Source: Clostridia bacterium | GTDB lineage: Bacteria; Bacillota; Clostridia; Lachnospirales; Bianqueaceae | Reading direction: 5' to 3' | DNA: 64,000 nucleotides | Assembly (NCBI GenBank): GCA_900764045.1 | Contig: CAAFMN010000064.1 | Location: 62,001-126,000, forward strand | Shown here: in pieces, positions 41,520-51,366 of the stretch | How positions within the stretch are numbered: the stretch's first letter is position 1 | How the letters are laid out: the number at the start of each line of letters is the position of its first letter | The notes under the pieces: model-generated | The model's input: only the letters and a program-made list of their open reading frames with translations | What the model was told of the DNA's origin: nothing | Databases searched by the model: none | Program-made: the position numbers and the translations under genes

Positions 41520-43022
41520 TTACAGCTTGGTGATGCGTATCGCCATATATTCGCGGCTTGGCATATCCACGGAGAAAGCAGGACCATGAACACCTCTGTC
41601 TTCAATGGTCATATTCCAGGTGTCGATCACATCCACCTGATATTGTCCCTCTTCCAGATGATATTCCATGATGGACGGACAGGATTTGCCCAGATATTCC
41701 AGACGAACGCTCTTTCCGCCAGGCATCTTTTCCTGATTGACGCAGACTCTCCGTCCGGCATAGGCCAATCCGCCCTGCGGCAGCTCTTCCAAAATGGAAT
41801 GCAGGAAACGGAGTCTTGCCGGAGAATCGCCATGCAGTTTACCGCCATGGGACCACCACAGAATATCCTGCGGATGTACATAGGTTTCACCATGGCCCGC
41901 ATAGCCTCCGCGCAAGGTGGTCTCCCAGAAGCGTCGGGTCATCTCCTGCGCCGTGATGCATCCCCAATGAGAACTGATATTTCCCTCATAGCATAACTCA
42001 TCGATAATAATGGGCTTCTGATAGCGTTCTCTCCAGACATTGGTCATCTCGACCGGCATAACATCCGGCTGGCGCTGAATACAGCAATGCGTCACCCACG
42101 GTCTGGAATAATCATAGAGCGTATGGCAGTTATGGATGGAACGCAGATGCTGGTACGGATCGTTTTCGCAGACGATTTTGGCATAGCGCTCCCAGTCGGC
42201 GATGGACTTCTCCCGGAGCAAATCGTATTCATTGGCAAAGGACCACCAGACATTCCGATAGGCGCTGAAACGATTGACTACATAATTCCAATACAAATCA
42301 TCCTGATCGGCGGTCATCTTGGAAAATCCCCATCGGTCATAGGGGTGCATTACGATGATATCCGCCTCAATCCCCATATCGCAAAGCTTCTGAATGCAGT
42401 CTTCAATGTGCTGAAAATGCTTGGGATTGAAACGGTAGAAGTCCCAGTGATTCCCGTGGTCTACTGTCTTGTACTCTCCAAAATTCTCCCTTGTCATCTC
42501 GCTGGTATCGCAGGGCGTTCCTTCATATGGATAAGAAATCGGCTCATGGAAATTGTAGATGTAATGTTTGGGAAATACGCAAAAACGGATTTTATTAAAA
42601 TATCCCTTAGAAAGCTCCTCCAGTGTCTCCTTTTGCAGCTCTTCCTTCTGCAACTCCCATACATAGCAGGTCGTCCCTACCGGATAATAGGCCTTGCCGT
42701 CCTCATAGGCGAAATGATATGTGTACGCGACACGGACCGGACCGTGATTGCCCTCTCCTGCCGGCGTAACCATAAACTGTCCCTTTTGCGCCTCCGGCAA
42801 AAAGCTGGCGCTCACTTCAAAGGTGTATTCTCCTTCATAAGAAGGCATGCAGCGCACCTTGTATATTCCCTCTCCATCATAGAATCCGTTAGCGCGGATC
42901 GTCTGAATTCCATTGGTAAAAACGCCCTTTACCCATTGCTCTGTAAAAGGATTGCCCTCCTGCGGCCCGGTAAGCGTTACCTCCAGCATTCCCCAGCGTT
43001 CGACCTGATTTTGATACTCCAT
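41520..43022 (-). CDS. DUF5060-containing putative glycoside hydrolase
   Basis: A 500-residue protein: a DUF5060 beta-sandwich (about residues 1-85), a TIM-barrel glycosidase domain (about 95-410) and a C-terminal beta domain (DUF5605-like). The probable acid/base is in WSFANEYD (near 245) and the nucleophile in IIDELCYEG (near 322). There is no signal peptide, so it acts on imported oligosaccharides, perhaps from rhamnogalacturonan side chains. The start at 43022 has GGGGG upstream and excludes an N-terminal extension overlapping helD. It sits in the housekeeping run without its own visible promoter. Confidence 0.8.
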   Translation of the reverse strand: MEYQNQVERWGMLEVTLTGPQEGNPFTEQWVKGVFTNGIQTIRANGFYDGEGIYKVRCMPSYEGEYTFEVSASFLPEAQKGQFMVTPAGEGNHGPVRVAYTYHFAYEDGKAYYPVGTTCYVWELQKEELQKETLEELSKGYFNKIRFCVFPKHYIYNFHEPISYPYEGTPCDTSEMTRENFGEYKTVDHGNHWDFYRFNPKHFQHIEDCIQKLCDMGIEADIIVMHPYDRWGFSKMTADQDDLYWNYVVNRFSAYRNVWWSFANEYDLLREKSIADWERYAKIVCENDPYQHLRSIHNCHTLYDYSRPWVTHCCIQRQPDVMPVEMTNVWRERYQKPIIIDELCYEGNISSHWGCITAQEMTRRFWETTLRGGYAGHGETYVHPQDILWWSHGGKLHGDSPARLRFLHSILEELPQGGLAYAGRRVCVNQEKMPGGKSVRLEYLGKSCPSIMEYHLEEGQYQVDVIDTWNMTIEDRGVHGPAFSVDMPSREYMAIRITKL

Positions 43023-43039
43023 ACTTTGACCCCCTGTTT

Positions 43040-45151
43040 TTATTGTAAATGTATATGAATCAGCCTGTGTAATGCTCTTGTGCACAGCACATAATGCGTC
43101 AGACTATCCTTCATCGTATCCAGCGCGATCACGCCGTCATATTCCAGACCTTTCGCGAAATAAACCGGCATCACCGGAATCCGTCCGGGCGTCGTCTTAC
43201 GCAGTTCCCCGGTCACAAGCTCCGCCCCTGTACCCAAAAGATCCGCAATATAGCTTGCTTCCTCCATGTTCTCCGCAAGGATCGCGATCCTATCCATTCC
43301 TTGCGCTCTCAGCCACTCCAGGCCCTCTGCGATCGTTTGCTCCAAAGCCGGAGTCAGACTCCCCTGCAGCGAACGGACCGGTTCGCCTGGGCGCTCGACA
43401 GTCTCTATCGGACAGCGCAGCGCTTCCTCCAGATCCTTCATAGCATATTCCATAATCTGACGCGTACTGCGGTAACTGCGGCGCAGACGGTATTCGTGTG
43501 TTTTAGAGCGTACCTTGGGCGGCATTACCTTTTTCCATTCATCCATCAGACTCGGATAACTCTGTCCCTTGATCTTCTGCCGAACATCGCCCACGATCGT
43601 CAGACTCTCCGTATCCGTCACCTTAAGCAGCGCTGCCAACCCCAGGGCACTCACATCCTGCGCTTCATCCACGACCAGATGCTTGACCTCAAAAAGGCCC
43701 TTGCCATGAAATACCGCCGCCGCGTACAGCATCGCCCAGAGATCCTCTTCGGTCCATTCACACGCTTCGCCGCCGCAGAGGCTCTGTCTGTACCACTCCT
43801 CGATTACCGGAATCGCATAGACCTCCCGCAGCTGAACGCGGAATTCATACAGCTGCACCATCAGCTCATGAAGCTTGGCATTGCCCTCAAAACGCAGCCG
43901 ATTGGCAAGGTCTTCCTCGCCCCGCTGCTTGGCCTCCCGAATTCTGGCCTCATACTCCCGCTGCAGCTTGCGTACCATACGGTCACGCAGATCTCTGAGT
44001 CGGCTGTTGATCAGCCGTTTGATCCGCATAACCCGCCGATTATACGGCATATTGTGATAGGTCTTGAAAAAGAGCTCATTTCCTTCCTCGGCTCCCAGGA
44101 GCGGTCTCCCGTTAAACTTCAGATCCGTCCCCAGTCTCTGGCTCTCTTCATATCCGTTATAGGCTTTCTCCAGCTCTTTGATATAGGAGGCATCCGCCTT
44201 TTCATATACACGCTTCCGCCATGCCGCATCCTCGCCATGCATCAGCTTCTCGAAGTATACCCTGGGCTTCATGATATTGCCCTGAAGCTCCAGCACCTCC
44301 TGTGCCAGCTTGCGCAGAGTCCTCTGATGCGTCCCCTCCGTCTCTCCCAAATCCGGCAGGACCTGAGAGATGTACTCCATAAAGATCTGATTGGGCCCGA
44401 GAATCAGAATATTGTCCTTGAGCCTCTCTCTATAGTTGTACAGCAAATAGGCGACACGGTGCAGAATAATCGTCGTCTTACCGCTTCCGGCCACACCATC
44501 CAACAGCACATTTTCTTCCAGAGGCGCACGAATCAGGTCATCCTGCTCCTTCTGAATCGTCGCGATGACCTCCTTGAGACGGTCGCCGCTGCTGCCAGAC
44601 AGCACCATCTGCAGAATATCATCCTTGATATCCAGTTCAGAATCAAACATGCCCTTCAGCGTCCCGTCCTTGATGATATACTGTCGGCGAATCAGAAGAT
44701 CTACCGGAATCTCTCCGCCGGGCGCGCGAAATGACATCTTGCCCAAATGCTGCTGATAAAAAAGCGATGCCGCCGGTGTCCGCCAGTCCAGAATCAACGG
44801 ATCCCCGTCCTGTGTCAGGCCCCTCTTTCCGATGTAGTAGCTCTCTTCGTCCTGTTCTCCCTCTTCCCGAAAACAGATCATTCCAAAATACGGCGCATAG
44901 TACATCCGACTCAATTCCAGCACCCGCTGATAGGCTGTCCTGTATTGGGATTCCTTTACCTTGGAATCCACATTGTTCAGCCTTGTCTGCTCGTTCAGCG
45001 TCTCTTCTGTCAGATCCTTGCGGTAATCCACAATATCCTGCTTCATGACGCCAAGCTCGGCCAAGCGCTGTTCCATCTCCCTCTGAATCAGCGTCTGCAC
45101 CAGAGTCAGATGCTCTCTCTCCTCCGTCAGCTCCCTCTCCCGTTGCTCCAT
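43040..45151 (-). CDS. helD: HelD-type RNA polymerase recycling helicase
   Basis: A 703-residue UvrD/Rep-like superfamily-1 ATPase. It starts with a long coiled coil (about 1-80), characteristic of HelD, which inserts into RNA polymerase; Walker A is GVAGSGKTT (219-227), Walker B VVDEAQDV (near 495) and the Q/R motifs lie further on. HelD removes stalled RNA polymerase from DNA. It is tightly packed in the run after rpoD and the nucleoside kinase, a context that links it to core transcription genes. Confidence 0.88.
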   Translation of the reverse strand: MEQRERELTEEREHLTLVQTLIQREMEQRLAELGVMKQDIVDYRKDLTEETLNEQTRLNNVDSKVKESQYRTAYQRVLELSRMYYAPYFGMICFREEGEQDEESYYIGKRGLTQDGDPLILDWRTPAASLFYQQHLGKMSFRAPGGEIPVDLLIRRQYIIKDGTLKGMFDSELDIKDDILQMVLSGSSGDRLKEVIATIQKEQDDLIRAPLEENVLLDGVAGSGKTTIILHRVAYLLYNYRERLKDNILILGPNQIFMEYISQVLPDLGETEGTHQRTLRKLAQEVLELQGNIMKPRVYFEKLMHGEDAAWRKRVYEKADASYIKELEKAYNGYEESQRLGTDLKFNGRPLLGAEEGNELFFKTYHNMPYNRRVMRIKRLINSRLRDLRDRMVRKLQREYEARIREAKQRGEEDLANRLRFEGNAKLHELMVQLYEFRVQLREVYAIPVIEEWYRQSLCGGEACEWTEEDLWAMLYAAAVFHGKGLFEVKHLVVDEAQDVSALGLAALLKVTDTESLTIVGDVRQKIKGQSYPSLMDEWKKVMPPKVRSKTHEYRLRRSYRSTRQIMEYAMKDLEEALRCPIETVERPGEPVRSLQGSLTPALEQTIAEGLEWLRAQGMDRIAILAENMEEASYIADLLGTGAELVTGELRKTTPGRIPVMPVYFAKGLEYDGVIALDTMKDSLTHYVLCTRALHRLIHIHLQ

Positions 45152-45167
45152 GTCTATAAATCCTTTC

Positions 45168-46844
45168 TTACTCCATATGCTCGTATACGCTGCCCCCGAT
45201 AAATTCCCGCAAGATGGATATCTGCGGCACCTCTTCGCTGGACACGCCCTGGAAATAATCCAGGAATTTGATCAATCGCCTCGCTTCGGCATATTCCGGC
45301 GTTCCCTGATCGATCCGGAACAACAGCGGCTCAGCAAACTGTTTCAGAATCGCCATCTCATAGGGAAGGGCTGAATTGAACATCACATCTGCCTGCTCCT
45401 GGAAAGGAAAGATATTGCGGTCCTCCCCACGGCGTACCGATTCCCACATACGGATGGTCTGCGCCGCCGAAGTTCCGCGGAACTGATGATCCCGCACAAT
45501 TCTCCGAAGAAGCCGTCCGTCCGTGGTCGGAATCCGGTTGTGTTCATCGATTCCCAACTGCGTCAACGCGCTGATATAGATCTTATACTTTTTCTCATGG
45601 GGGATAGAAGCGGTCAGCTCTTCATTCAGGCAGTGAATCCCCTCCACCACCAGCACGTCGCTGGCTCCAAACTTCATGGTTCCGCCGCGGTACTCCCGCC
45701 GTCCTGTCTTAAAGTTGTATGTGGGCATATTGACTTCCTGACCATCCAGAAGCGCCTCAAGATCCTTCTGGAACTGCTCGCGGTCCAAGGCGTCCAAGGA
45801 TTCAAAATCCGGCGCTCCGTCTTCGTCCAGCGGCGTGTCTTCACGATTCTTAAAATAATTGTCGACCGAGATCAGATGCGGCACCATCCCCTCCGCCCGC
45901 AGCTGTATGCAAAGCTTGCGTGCGAAAGTTGTCTTGCCAGATGAAGAAGGTCCGGCAATCAGCACAAGCTGCAGCTTTTCTCTGGAAGAAATCTCCTGTG
46001 CGATATTAGAAATATGCTTGGCATGGAGCGCCTCCGAGGTATAGACCAGCTCACGAAGTTTTCCTGCCGAAATCTGTTCATTCAGCGCTCCGATATCCGC
46101 CGCGTGAAGGATTCGGCTCCAATCCCTGGACTGCTGGAAGATCTCAAAAAGTTTGGGCATCGGCCGGAAGGGCTGTACCTCATGAGGGTATCGGCGTGTC
46201 GGCATCAGGAGGACCACGCCTTCTTCATAGGTCTGAAGCCCAAAATGCCCCAGGCGACTGCTGTCCGGCAGCATAAAGCCATAGAGATAATCCTGATACT
46301 TTCCAAACTGGTACATATGCACCACTGAAAATCTCCGGTAGCGGAACAGGCGGAGTCTGGCGTTCAGTCCCATCTCCTTTGCTTTTTCCATCGCGTCCGG
46401 GAGGTCCAGCAGCATCTGCTGGATACGCTCCGGCTTATTAACCAGCTCCCGCATCCTTGCTTCAATGCACCGCACCGCTTCCTGCGGATCTCTTCGGAAT
46501 CGCTCGGACTCTTCAATCTCGCAATAGATACCGTTGCCGATCGAATGCTTGACATAGATTCTGGCTTCGGGCTCCAGCACTTCCCTGGCGCTGCGCAAAA
46601 AGAGCAGAAGAAGGCTTCGCTGATAGATGCGGTATCCGTCCATATGCGCCAGTGTCAAGAAAACCAACTGGGCGCTTTCCATCATGGGCACCGATAACTC
46701 AGTGATTTTTCCATTTACCATCGCCGCCATCACGGGAGACGGACTATCCAGAACGCCATCCATGCTGCTGATTTCTTCCAGTGTTGTTCCGGCCGGCACT
46801 TCCTTTACGGAGCCGTTTGGAAACGTCATCTTGATTCCGCTCAT
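45168..46844 (-). CDS. TGS-domain nucleoside (uridine) kinase
   Basis: A 558-residue protein. A TGS-like domain (about residues 1-65, VKEVPAGTTLEEISS) is followed by a threonyl-tRNA-synthetase-like accessory domain and then a P-loop kinase (GPSSSGKTTFARKL, near residue 292; EGIHCLNEELT near 402). Such fusions are found in clostridia and are annotated as nucleoside or uridine kinases; the TGS region may be regulatory. It sits 19 bases behind the Nif3-like gene and 16 before helD. Confidence 0.85.
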   Translation of the reverse strand: MSGIKMTFPNGSVKEVPAGTTLEEISSMDGVLDSPSPVMAAMVNGKITELSVPMMESAQLVFLTLAHMDGYRIYQRSLLLLFLRSAREVLEPEARIYVKHSIGNGIYCEIEESERFRRDPQEAVRCIEARMRELVNKPERIQQMLLDLPDAMEKAKEMGLNARLRLFRYRRFSVVHMYQFGKYQDYLYGFMLPDSSRLGHFGLQTYEEGVVLLMPTRRYPHEVQPFRPMPKLFEIFQQSRDWSRILHAADIGALNEQISAGKLRELVYTSEALHAKHISNIAQEISSREKLQLVLIAGPSSSGKTTFARKLCIQLRAEGMVPHLISVDNYFKNREDTPLDEDGAPDFESLDALDREQFQKDLEALLDGQEVNMPTYNFKTGRREYRGGTMKFGASDVLVVEGIHCLNEELTASIPHEKKYKIYISALTQLGIDEHNRIPTTDGRLLRRIVRDHQFRGTSAAQTIRMWESVRRGEDRNIFPFQEQADVMFNSALPYEMAILKQFAEPLLFRIDQGTPEYAEARRLIKFLDYFQGVSSEEVPQISILREFIGGSVYEHME

Positions 46845-46862
46845 CTTCTATACCCTCCTTGA

Positions 46863-47657
46863 TTATAATGTCTGAAAGGGATTGGTCTGCGCGGTAAACG
46901 GATATACCTGCAGGCCCTCTTCCTCCTGCTGCAAATACTGCGCCATGGCCTCCGCGATCGGAAGCTCGGTTGAAAAATGTCCGGCATCCACGATACTTAC
47001 ATCTCCGGCCAACGCCGCTTCCGCTTCATGATAGGACACATCTCCTGTAAGATACACATCGGCATGCTGTCGGATTGCTTCTTCAAAAAAGCTCATCCCC
47101 TTACCGGTACACAGCGCAACTCTATACACCGTCCGCTCCGGATCACGGCTGACCATACGGACACTTTCCGCGTCAAAGGCATCCTTGGCATACAGCGCAA
47201 ATTCCCGGACGCTCATCGCCTTAGGCAGATTGCCGACCCGTCCCATTCCGGCTCCCGTATCGCCTCCTACGGGAGACAACGGCCGCACATAGAGCAGACC
47301 CAGCCTCTCCGCCGCGATATCATTGGTGCCTCCCAAAGCCGCGTCCATATTGGTATGCGCCGCATAGACCGCCAAGCGGTGTTCGATGATCTTAAGAAGT
47401 CTTGCTCCGTCCCTTGTATCATCCACAATCGACTTAACCGGTCGGAAAATGATCGGATGATGCGCGACAATCATCTGAGCTCCCATACGGATCGCATAAT
47501 CCACAGTCTCTTCTGTCACATCCAGCGCTGTCACCACAGAATCCACCTGCTGTTCTCCATGTCCGATCAGCAGTCCGCAGTTGTCATAGCTTTCCGCCCA
47601 TGTGGGATCTGCCCATCCGGCCATCCTATCCGCAATCTCTTTTACTGTGCATCCCAT
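46863..47657 (-). CDS. Nif3-like dinuclear metal-centre protein
   Basis: A 264-residue NIF3/YqfO-family protein. The metal ligands are in IVAHHPIIF (near residue 63), AHTNMDAA (near 97), and the C-terminal GHFSTE (near 222). The exact enzymatic role of the family is not settled; a GTP cyclohydrolase-like or metal-binding role has been suggested. It lies next to trmK, overlapping it by 16 bases, a conserved Firmicutes pairing. Confidence 0.9.
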   Translation of the reverse strand: MGCTVKEIADRMAGWADPTWAESYDNCGLLIGHGEQQVDSVVTALDVTEETVDYAIRMGAQMIVAHHPIIFRPVKSIVDDTRDGARLLKIIEHRLAVYAAHTNMDAALGGTNDIAAERLGLLYVRPLSPVGGDTGAGMGRVGNLPKAMSVREFALYAKDAFDAESVRMVSRDPERTVYRVALCTGKGMSFFEEAIRQHADVYLTGDVSYHEAEAALAGDVSIVDAGHFSTELPIAEAMAQYLQQEEEGLQVYPFTAQTNPFQTL

Positions 47658-48367
47658 GCTCTCAGCATCCTTTCTTCCCGGCAGATCATATCTTCCAACT
47701 CCTTCAGGCGACGACGCACCGTCTCGGATGCGTCGTTCCTCTCCTGCAGTGCCGCGATGATCTTTCGTTCCTTTTCGGTATGTTCCGTCAAAACTCTGTA
47801 AAAAACCGGATCCCGGAGTTCAAACAGCCGGCGTCCATACTCATATTCCTCTTCGCTGTAACACTCCTGTCCGGGGAGTGCCTGCATCACGACATAAAAT
47901 TTGCCCCGGTCCTCTATCATGGCTTCTTTTTGTATCTGCCATCCGGTCTCATGCAATGCCCTGCGCACCCGATCCGGTTCTGACTGCGGCTGCAGCACCA
48001 GTGTATGGCAGCAAGTCAGACGCCCCTGATTTCCAGCCCTCGTGATCAGCTCCGCAATCAGACGTCCGCCCATCCCGGCCATCACTACGCACTCCAGCTC
48101 CTCCGGCAAAAAAGCATCCAAGCCGTTCGAAAGCCTGACCGTGACCCTCTCTTCTGCCTGACACTCCTGAATGTGCTTTCTGGCCGCTTCCAATGGTCCC
48201 GGACGGACATCCGCCGCTATGGCACTGGGGCACTTTCCTGATAAAATGACAGAAAGCGGCAGATAAGCGTGATCGGTTCCTATATCGATAACACTCTCAC
48301 CTGCCGGAATATATTCTGCGACCTGTTCCAGCCGAGGCGTCAGTTCTATACTGGCACTCATCCTCAT
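47642..48367 (-). CDS. trmK: tRNA (adenine-22-N1)-methyltransferase
   Basis: A 241-residue SAM-dependent enzyme, TrmK/YqfN family: LTPRLEQVAEYIPAGESVIDIGTDHAYLP (quoted in part; DIGTDHAYLP binds SAM), NGLDAF and VVMAGMGGRLI near residue 90. It methylates A22 of tRNA. The start overlaps the rpoD stop (ATGA). The order dnaG-rpoD-trmK-nif3 is typical of Firmicutes. Confidence 0.92.
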   Translation of the reverse strand: MRMSASIELTPRLEQVAEYIPAGESVIDIGTDHAYLPLSVILSGKCPSAIAADVRPGPLEAARKHIQECQAEERVTVRLSNGLDAFLPEELECVVMAGMGGRLIAELITRAGNQGRLTCCHTLVLQPQSEPDRVRRALHETGWQIQKEAMIEDRGKFYVVMQALPGQECYSEEEYEYGRRLFELRDPVFYRVLTEHTEKERKIIAALQERNDASETVRRRLKELEDMICREERMLRAWDAQ

Positions 48368-49434
48368 TCCAGATAATCCCGTAATTTCTTACTGCGGCTG
48401 GGGTGACGGAGCTTGCGCAAAGCCTTAGCCTCGATCTGACGAATTCTCTCTCTCGTTACCTGAAACTCCTTACCGACTTCCTCCAGTGTTCTGGCACGGC
48501 CGTCGTCCAGTCCAAAGCGAAGCCTCAGGACCTTCTGCTCCCGATCTGTCAATGTCTTTAAAACCTCAAGAAGCTGCTCCTTCAACAGAGTGAAGGCCGC
48601 CGCGTCTGCCGGGATCATCATCTCCGTATCCGGAATAAAATCTCCCAGATGGCTGTCCTCTTCTTCTCCAATCGGAGTCTCCAGGGATACCGGTTCCTGC
48701 GCTACCTTTAGAATCTCGCGCACCTTGCCCACCGGCATATCCATCTCCTCGGCAATCTCCTCCGGCGTGGGGTCTCTGCCCAGGTCCTGCAGGAGCTGTC
48801 TGGAAACACGGATCAACTTATTGATCGTCTCAACCATATGCACCGGAATACGGATGGTCCTGGCCTGATCCGCGATCGCGCGGGTAATGGCCTGACGAAT
48901 CCACCATGTGGCATAGGTACTGAATTTGTATCCCTTGCGGTAATCGAACTTCTCCACGGCCTTGATCAGGCCCATATTACCCTCCTGAATCAGATCCAGA
49001 AAGAGCATCCCACGGCCCACATAACGCTTGGCAATGCTTACTACCAGACGGAGATTGGCCTCGGCGAGCCTCTGCTTGGCTTCCTCGTCTCCCTGCTCCA
49101 TCCGCTTGGCAAGCTCGATCTCCTCGTCGGCGGACAAAAGCGGAACCTTGCCGATCTCCTTCAGGTACATCCGCACCGGATCATCGACGCTGATGCCCTC
49201 CGGGAGTGTCAGATCCAGTTCTTCCTCTTCCGGCATCTCTTCCATGGAGCCGATCACATCTATGTTGTATTTTTCCAGATAATCGTATACCTTCTCCATC
49301 ATCTCAGGAGGCAGATTCATATCCTGAAAAACCTCGGCGACTTCTCCGGTCTCCAGCACATTTTTCTTCTTCTTGGCAAGTTCCAGCAGGAGCTTCAGCT
49401 TATCCCGGAATTTTTGCGCATCACTGGGCTGCAT
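48364..49434 (-). CDS. rpoD: Primary RNA polymerase sigma factor
   Basis: A 356-residue sigma-70 protein. Region 1.2 starts near DDPVRMYLKEIGKVPLLS (about residue 90); region 2 includes DLIQEGNMGLIKAVEKFDY and YATWWIRQAITRAI; regions 3 and 4 follow, ending in the HTH TLEEVGKEFQVTRERIRQIE. All housekeeping elements are intact. The start at 49434 is preferred over an ATG seven codons upstream because AAAGGAT precedes it. It follows dnaG by 25 bases. Confidence 0.96.
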   Translation of the reverse strand: MQPSDAQKFRDKLKLLLELAKKKKNVLETGEVAEVFQDMNLPPEMMEKVYDYLEKYNIDVIGSMEEMPEEEELDLTLPEGISVDDPVRMYLKEIGKVPLLSADEEIELAKRMEQGDEEAKQRLAEANLRLVVSIAKRYVGRGMLFLDLIQEGNMGLIKAVEKFDYRKGYKFSTYATWWIRQAITRAIADQARTIRIPVHMVETINKLIRVSRQLLQDLGRDPTPEEIAEEMDMPVGKVREILKVAQEPVSLETPIGEEEDSHLGDFIPDTEMMIPADAAAFTLLKEQLLEVLKTLTDREQKVLRLRFGLDDGRARTLEEVGKEFQVTRERIRQIEAKALRKLRHPSRSKKLRDYLE

Positions 49435-49459
49435 ATTCTCATCCTTTCCTCTCATGAAT

Positions 49460-51235
49460 CTATAACTGTATGTTGATTCGCTCTAATTGTTTTTTCTGAC
49501 TGATAATCTCCTGCAGCTTCGCTGCGTCAGTCACACTGCGCAGCTGCGTATCCAGCGATACCGACCGGATCAGACGTACGGTCTCGCCCGCAAGCTTGGC
49601 CAGCTCCGTCTTCTCCTCCGGCAGTTCCTGTGTTCCCAGACGCGCCAGAACTCCCTGTCCCTGTGCGTCCCCTGCCAGGCTGATCAGGTCTGCCGCGGCA
49701 ATCGTCTCACCGCGTCTATCGTAGATATATTGTGCCGCGCGTCGGAAAATATTCTCAGAAGGCGCATCGGAAGCCGATTGAACCGGTTCTTTTTCTGGAA
49801 AATCTTCTGGCTGCACATATCGGAATACCGATTCCCGGCAGGTCGGATACCGAAGGAGCAGCGCCAGGAGCTGACATTGCGCCTTTTCCAGTCCGCCCTG
49901 TCCCTTTTCGGTCCTTCGGGTCATCTGCATCTTGGCTTCCTGATAGGCTTGAACCCCGGCTGTCCGCCGTGCCTCCTCCACCTGTGCCGCCAGCGTCTCC
50001 GGCTGAATCTTCAGCCGCTCCGCTACATCCCGAATATGGATCTGACGCTCCGCGTCATCCTCAATCCGCATCAGGCGTTCCCGCATCGTCCGCATAGTCT
50101 GTACAGTTCCGTCCACTGTACTGGTATCGCTGATGGACAACTCAAACGCTACAGGATCCAGCGCGTTTTCAATCAGCTTTTCAAAAGCCTCCGCCCCGTT
50201 GCCCTTGATAAATTCATCCGGATCCTTGGCGCCCGGCACCCGCATCACGCGGACCCGAAGCCCTGCTCCTTCCAGGATCGGAATCGCCCGCCTGGCCGCA
50301 TTGGTTCCCGCCGCGTCGCTGTCGTATACCAGACAGACCTCTTCAAAATACCGCTTCAAAAGCACCGCCTGCTCCGGTGTCAGTGCCGTTCCCAAAGAGG
50401 CTACCGCATTGTCAAAACCGGCCTGATGCAGTGAAAATACATCCATATACCCCTCTACCATCAATGCCTGCGGACGGCGGCTTTTCTTGGCAAGATTCAT
50501 GGCGTACAGGTTCTTACGCTTGTTGAAAAGCTCTGTATCGGAGGAGTTGAGGTATTTGGGCTCTCCCTTGCCGATCACGCGCCCTCCGAAAGCGATCACA
50601 CGGCCCCGCACATCAAAGATCGGAAACATCACCCGATTAAAGAATCGGTCATAGGTACGATGCTCGTCTCCGCCAATCAGACATGCTGCCCGCAGCAGCT
50701 CCGGGTCGTATCCCTTGGATATCAGATATCGTCCCAGCGTATCCCTTCCGATCGGAGCGTATCCCAAGCCGAACTTCCGGAGATACTCTTCGGAAACTTT
50801 GCGGCCTGTCAGATACTCCCTGGCCGCCTGGGCGTATGGGCTCTTTACAAGCTGTACATAAAAGAACCGCGCCGCATCCCGATTGGCTTCATACATCTTC
50901 TCTCTTCTGGCAATCCGCGCCTTCTCCTGCGGTGAGATCTCCGCCTCCGGGAGCTCCACATGCGCTTCCTCTGCCAGCTGCTTCAAAGCCTCCACAAAAG
51001 AGATGTTCTCTATGTTCTGTAAAAAGGTAAATACATTGCCGCCGGCGCCGCAGCCAAAGCAGTGATAGAACTGCTCCGTCGCGTTGACCGAAAAGGATGG
51101 CGTCTTTTCCCCATGAAATGGACAGAGTCCAAAGTAATTGCGTCCCTTGCGGGTCAACGTCACGTACCGTGAGATTACATTGACGACATCGCTCTTCTCC
51201 CGTACTTCCCGGATGATCTCCTCCGGATAATACAC
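49460..51235 (-). CDS. dnaG: DNA primase
   Basis: A 591-residue primase. The N-terminal zinc domain has CPFHGEKTPSFSV and HCFGCGAGG (Cys-His-Cys-Cys, residues about 40-64); the TOPRIM core has VEGYMDVFSLHQAGF and VYDSDAAGTNAA (near 255-310). The start chosen is GTG at 51235, giving VYYPEEIIREV, the usual primase opening, with AAAGGGGTGAGG upstream. An ATG at 51259 lacks a ribosome site, and the open frame to 51496 overlaps the rhamnosidase gene. It makes RNA primers for DNA replication. Confidence 0.95.
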   Translation of the reverse strand: MYYPEEIIREVREKSDVVNVISRYVTLTRKGRNYFGLCPFHGEKTPSFSVNATEQFYHCFGCGAGGNVFTFLQNIENISFVEALKQLAEEAHVELPEAEISPQEKARIARREKMYEANRDAARFFYVQLVKSPYAQAAREYLTGRKVSEEYLRKFGLGYAPIGRDTLGRYLISKGYDPELLRAACLIGGDEHRTYDRFFNRVMFPIFDVRGRVIAFGGRVIGKGEPKYLNSSDTELFNKRKNLYAMNLAKKSRRPQALMVEGYMDVFSLHQAGFDNAVASLGTALTPEQAVLLKRYFEEVCLVYDSDAAGTNAARRAIPILEGAGLRVRVMRVPGAKDPDEFIKGNGAEAFEKLIENALDPVAFELSISDTSTVDGTVQTMRTMRERLMRIEDDAERQIHIRDVAERLKIQPETLAAQVEEARRTAGVQAYQEAKMQMTRRTEKGQGGLEKAQCQLLALLLRYPTCRESVFRYVQPEDFPEKEPVQSASDAPSENIFRRAAQYIYDRRGETIAAADLISLAGDAQGQGVLARLGTQELPEEKTELAKLAGETVRLIRSVSLDTQLRSVTDAAKLQEIISQKKQLERINIQL

Positions 51236-51258
51236 CTCTGCCTCACCCCTTTCTGCCA

Positions 51259-51290
51259 TAAAAAGCGGAGGCCGCGCAGGCAGTCTCCGT
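51259..51290 (-). terminator. Terminator-like hairpin in the dnaG leader
   Basis: On the minus strand CGGAG pairs with CTCCG, with an inner GCC/GGC stem, followed by CTTTTT, all just before the dnaG ribosome site. A second hairpin (CGGACAC/GTGTCCG) lies at 51297-51330. The pair may terminate rhamnosidase transcripts or attenuate dnaG. Confidence 0.55.
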
Positions 51291-51296
51291 TTACGC

Positions 51297-51330
51297 CCGG
51301 ACACTTCAATTATTCGACAAAGTGTGTCCG
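51297..51330 (-). other. Hairpin between the rhamnosidase gene and dnaG
   Basis: Minus-strand CGGACAC pairs with GTGTCCG around a 20-base loop. No T-run follows. Together with the terminator-like stem downstream, it fills the 131-base gap before dnaG; no strong promoter was seen there. Confidence 0.5.
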
Positions 51331-51366
51331 ATTCCTTTTTATTTTTAAAAATTTTATCCGCGATTC

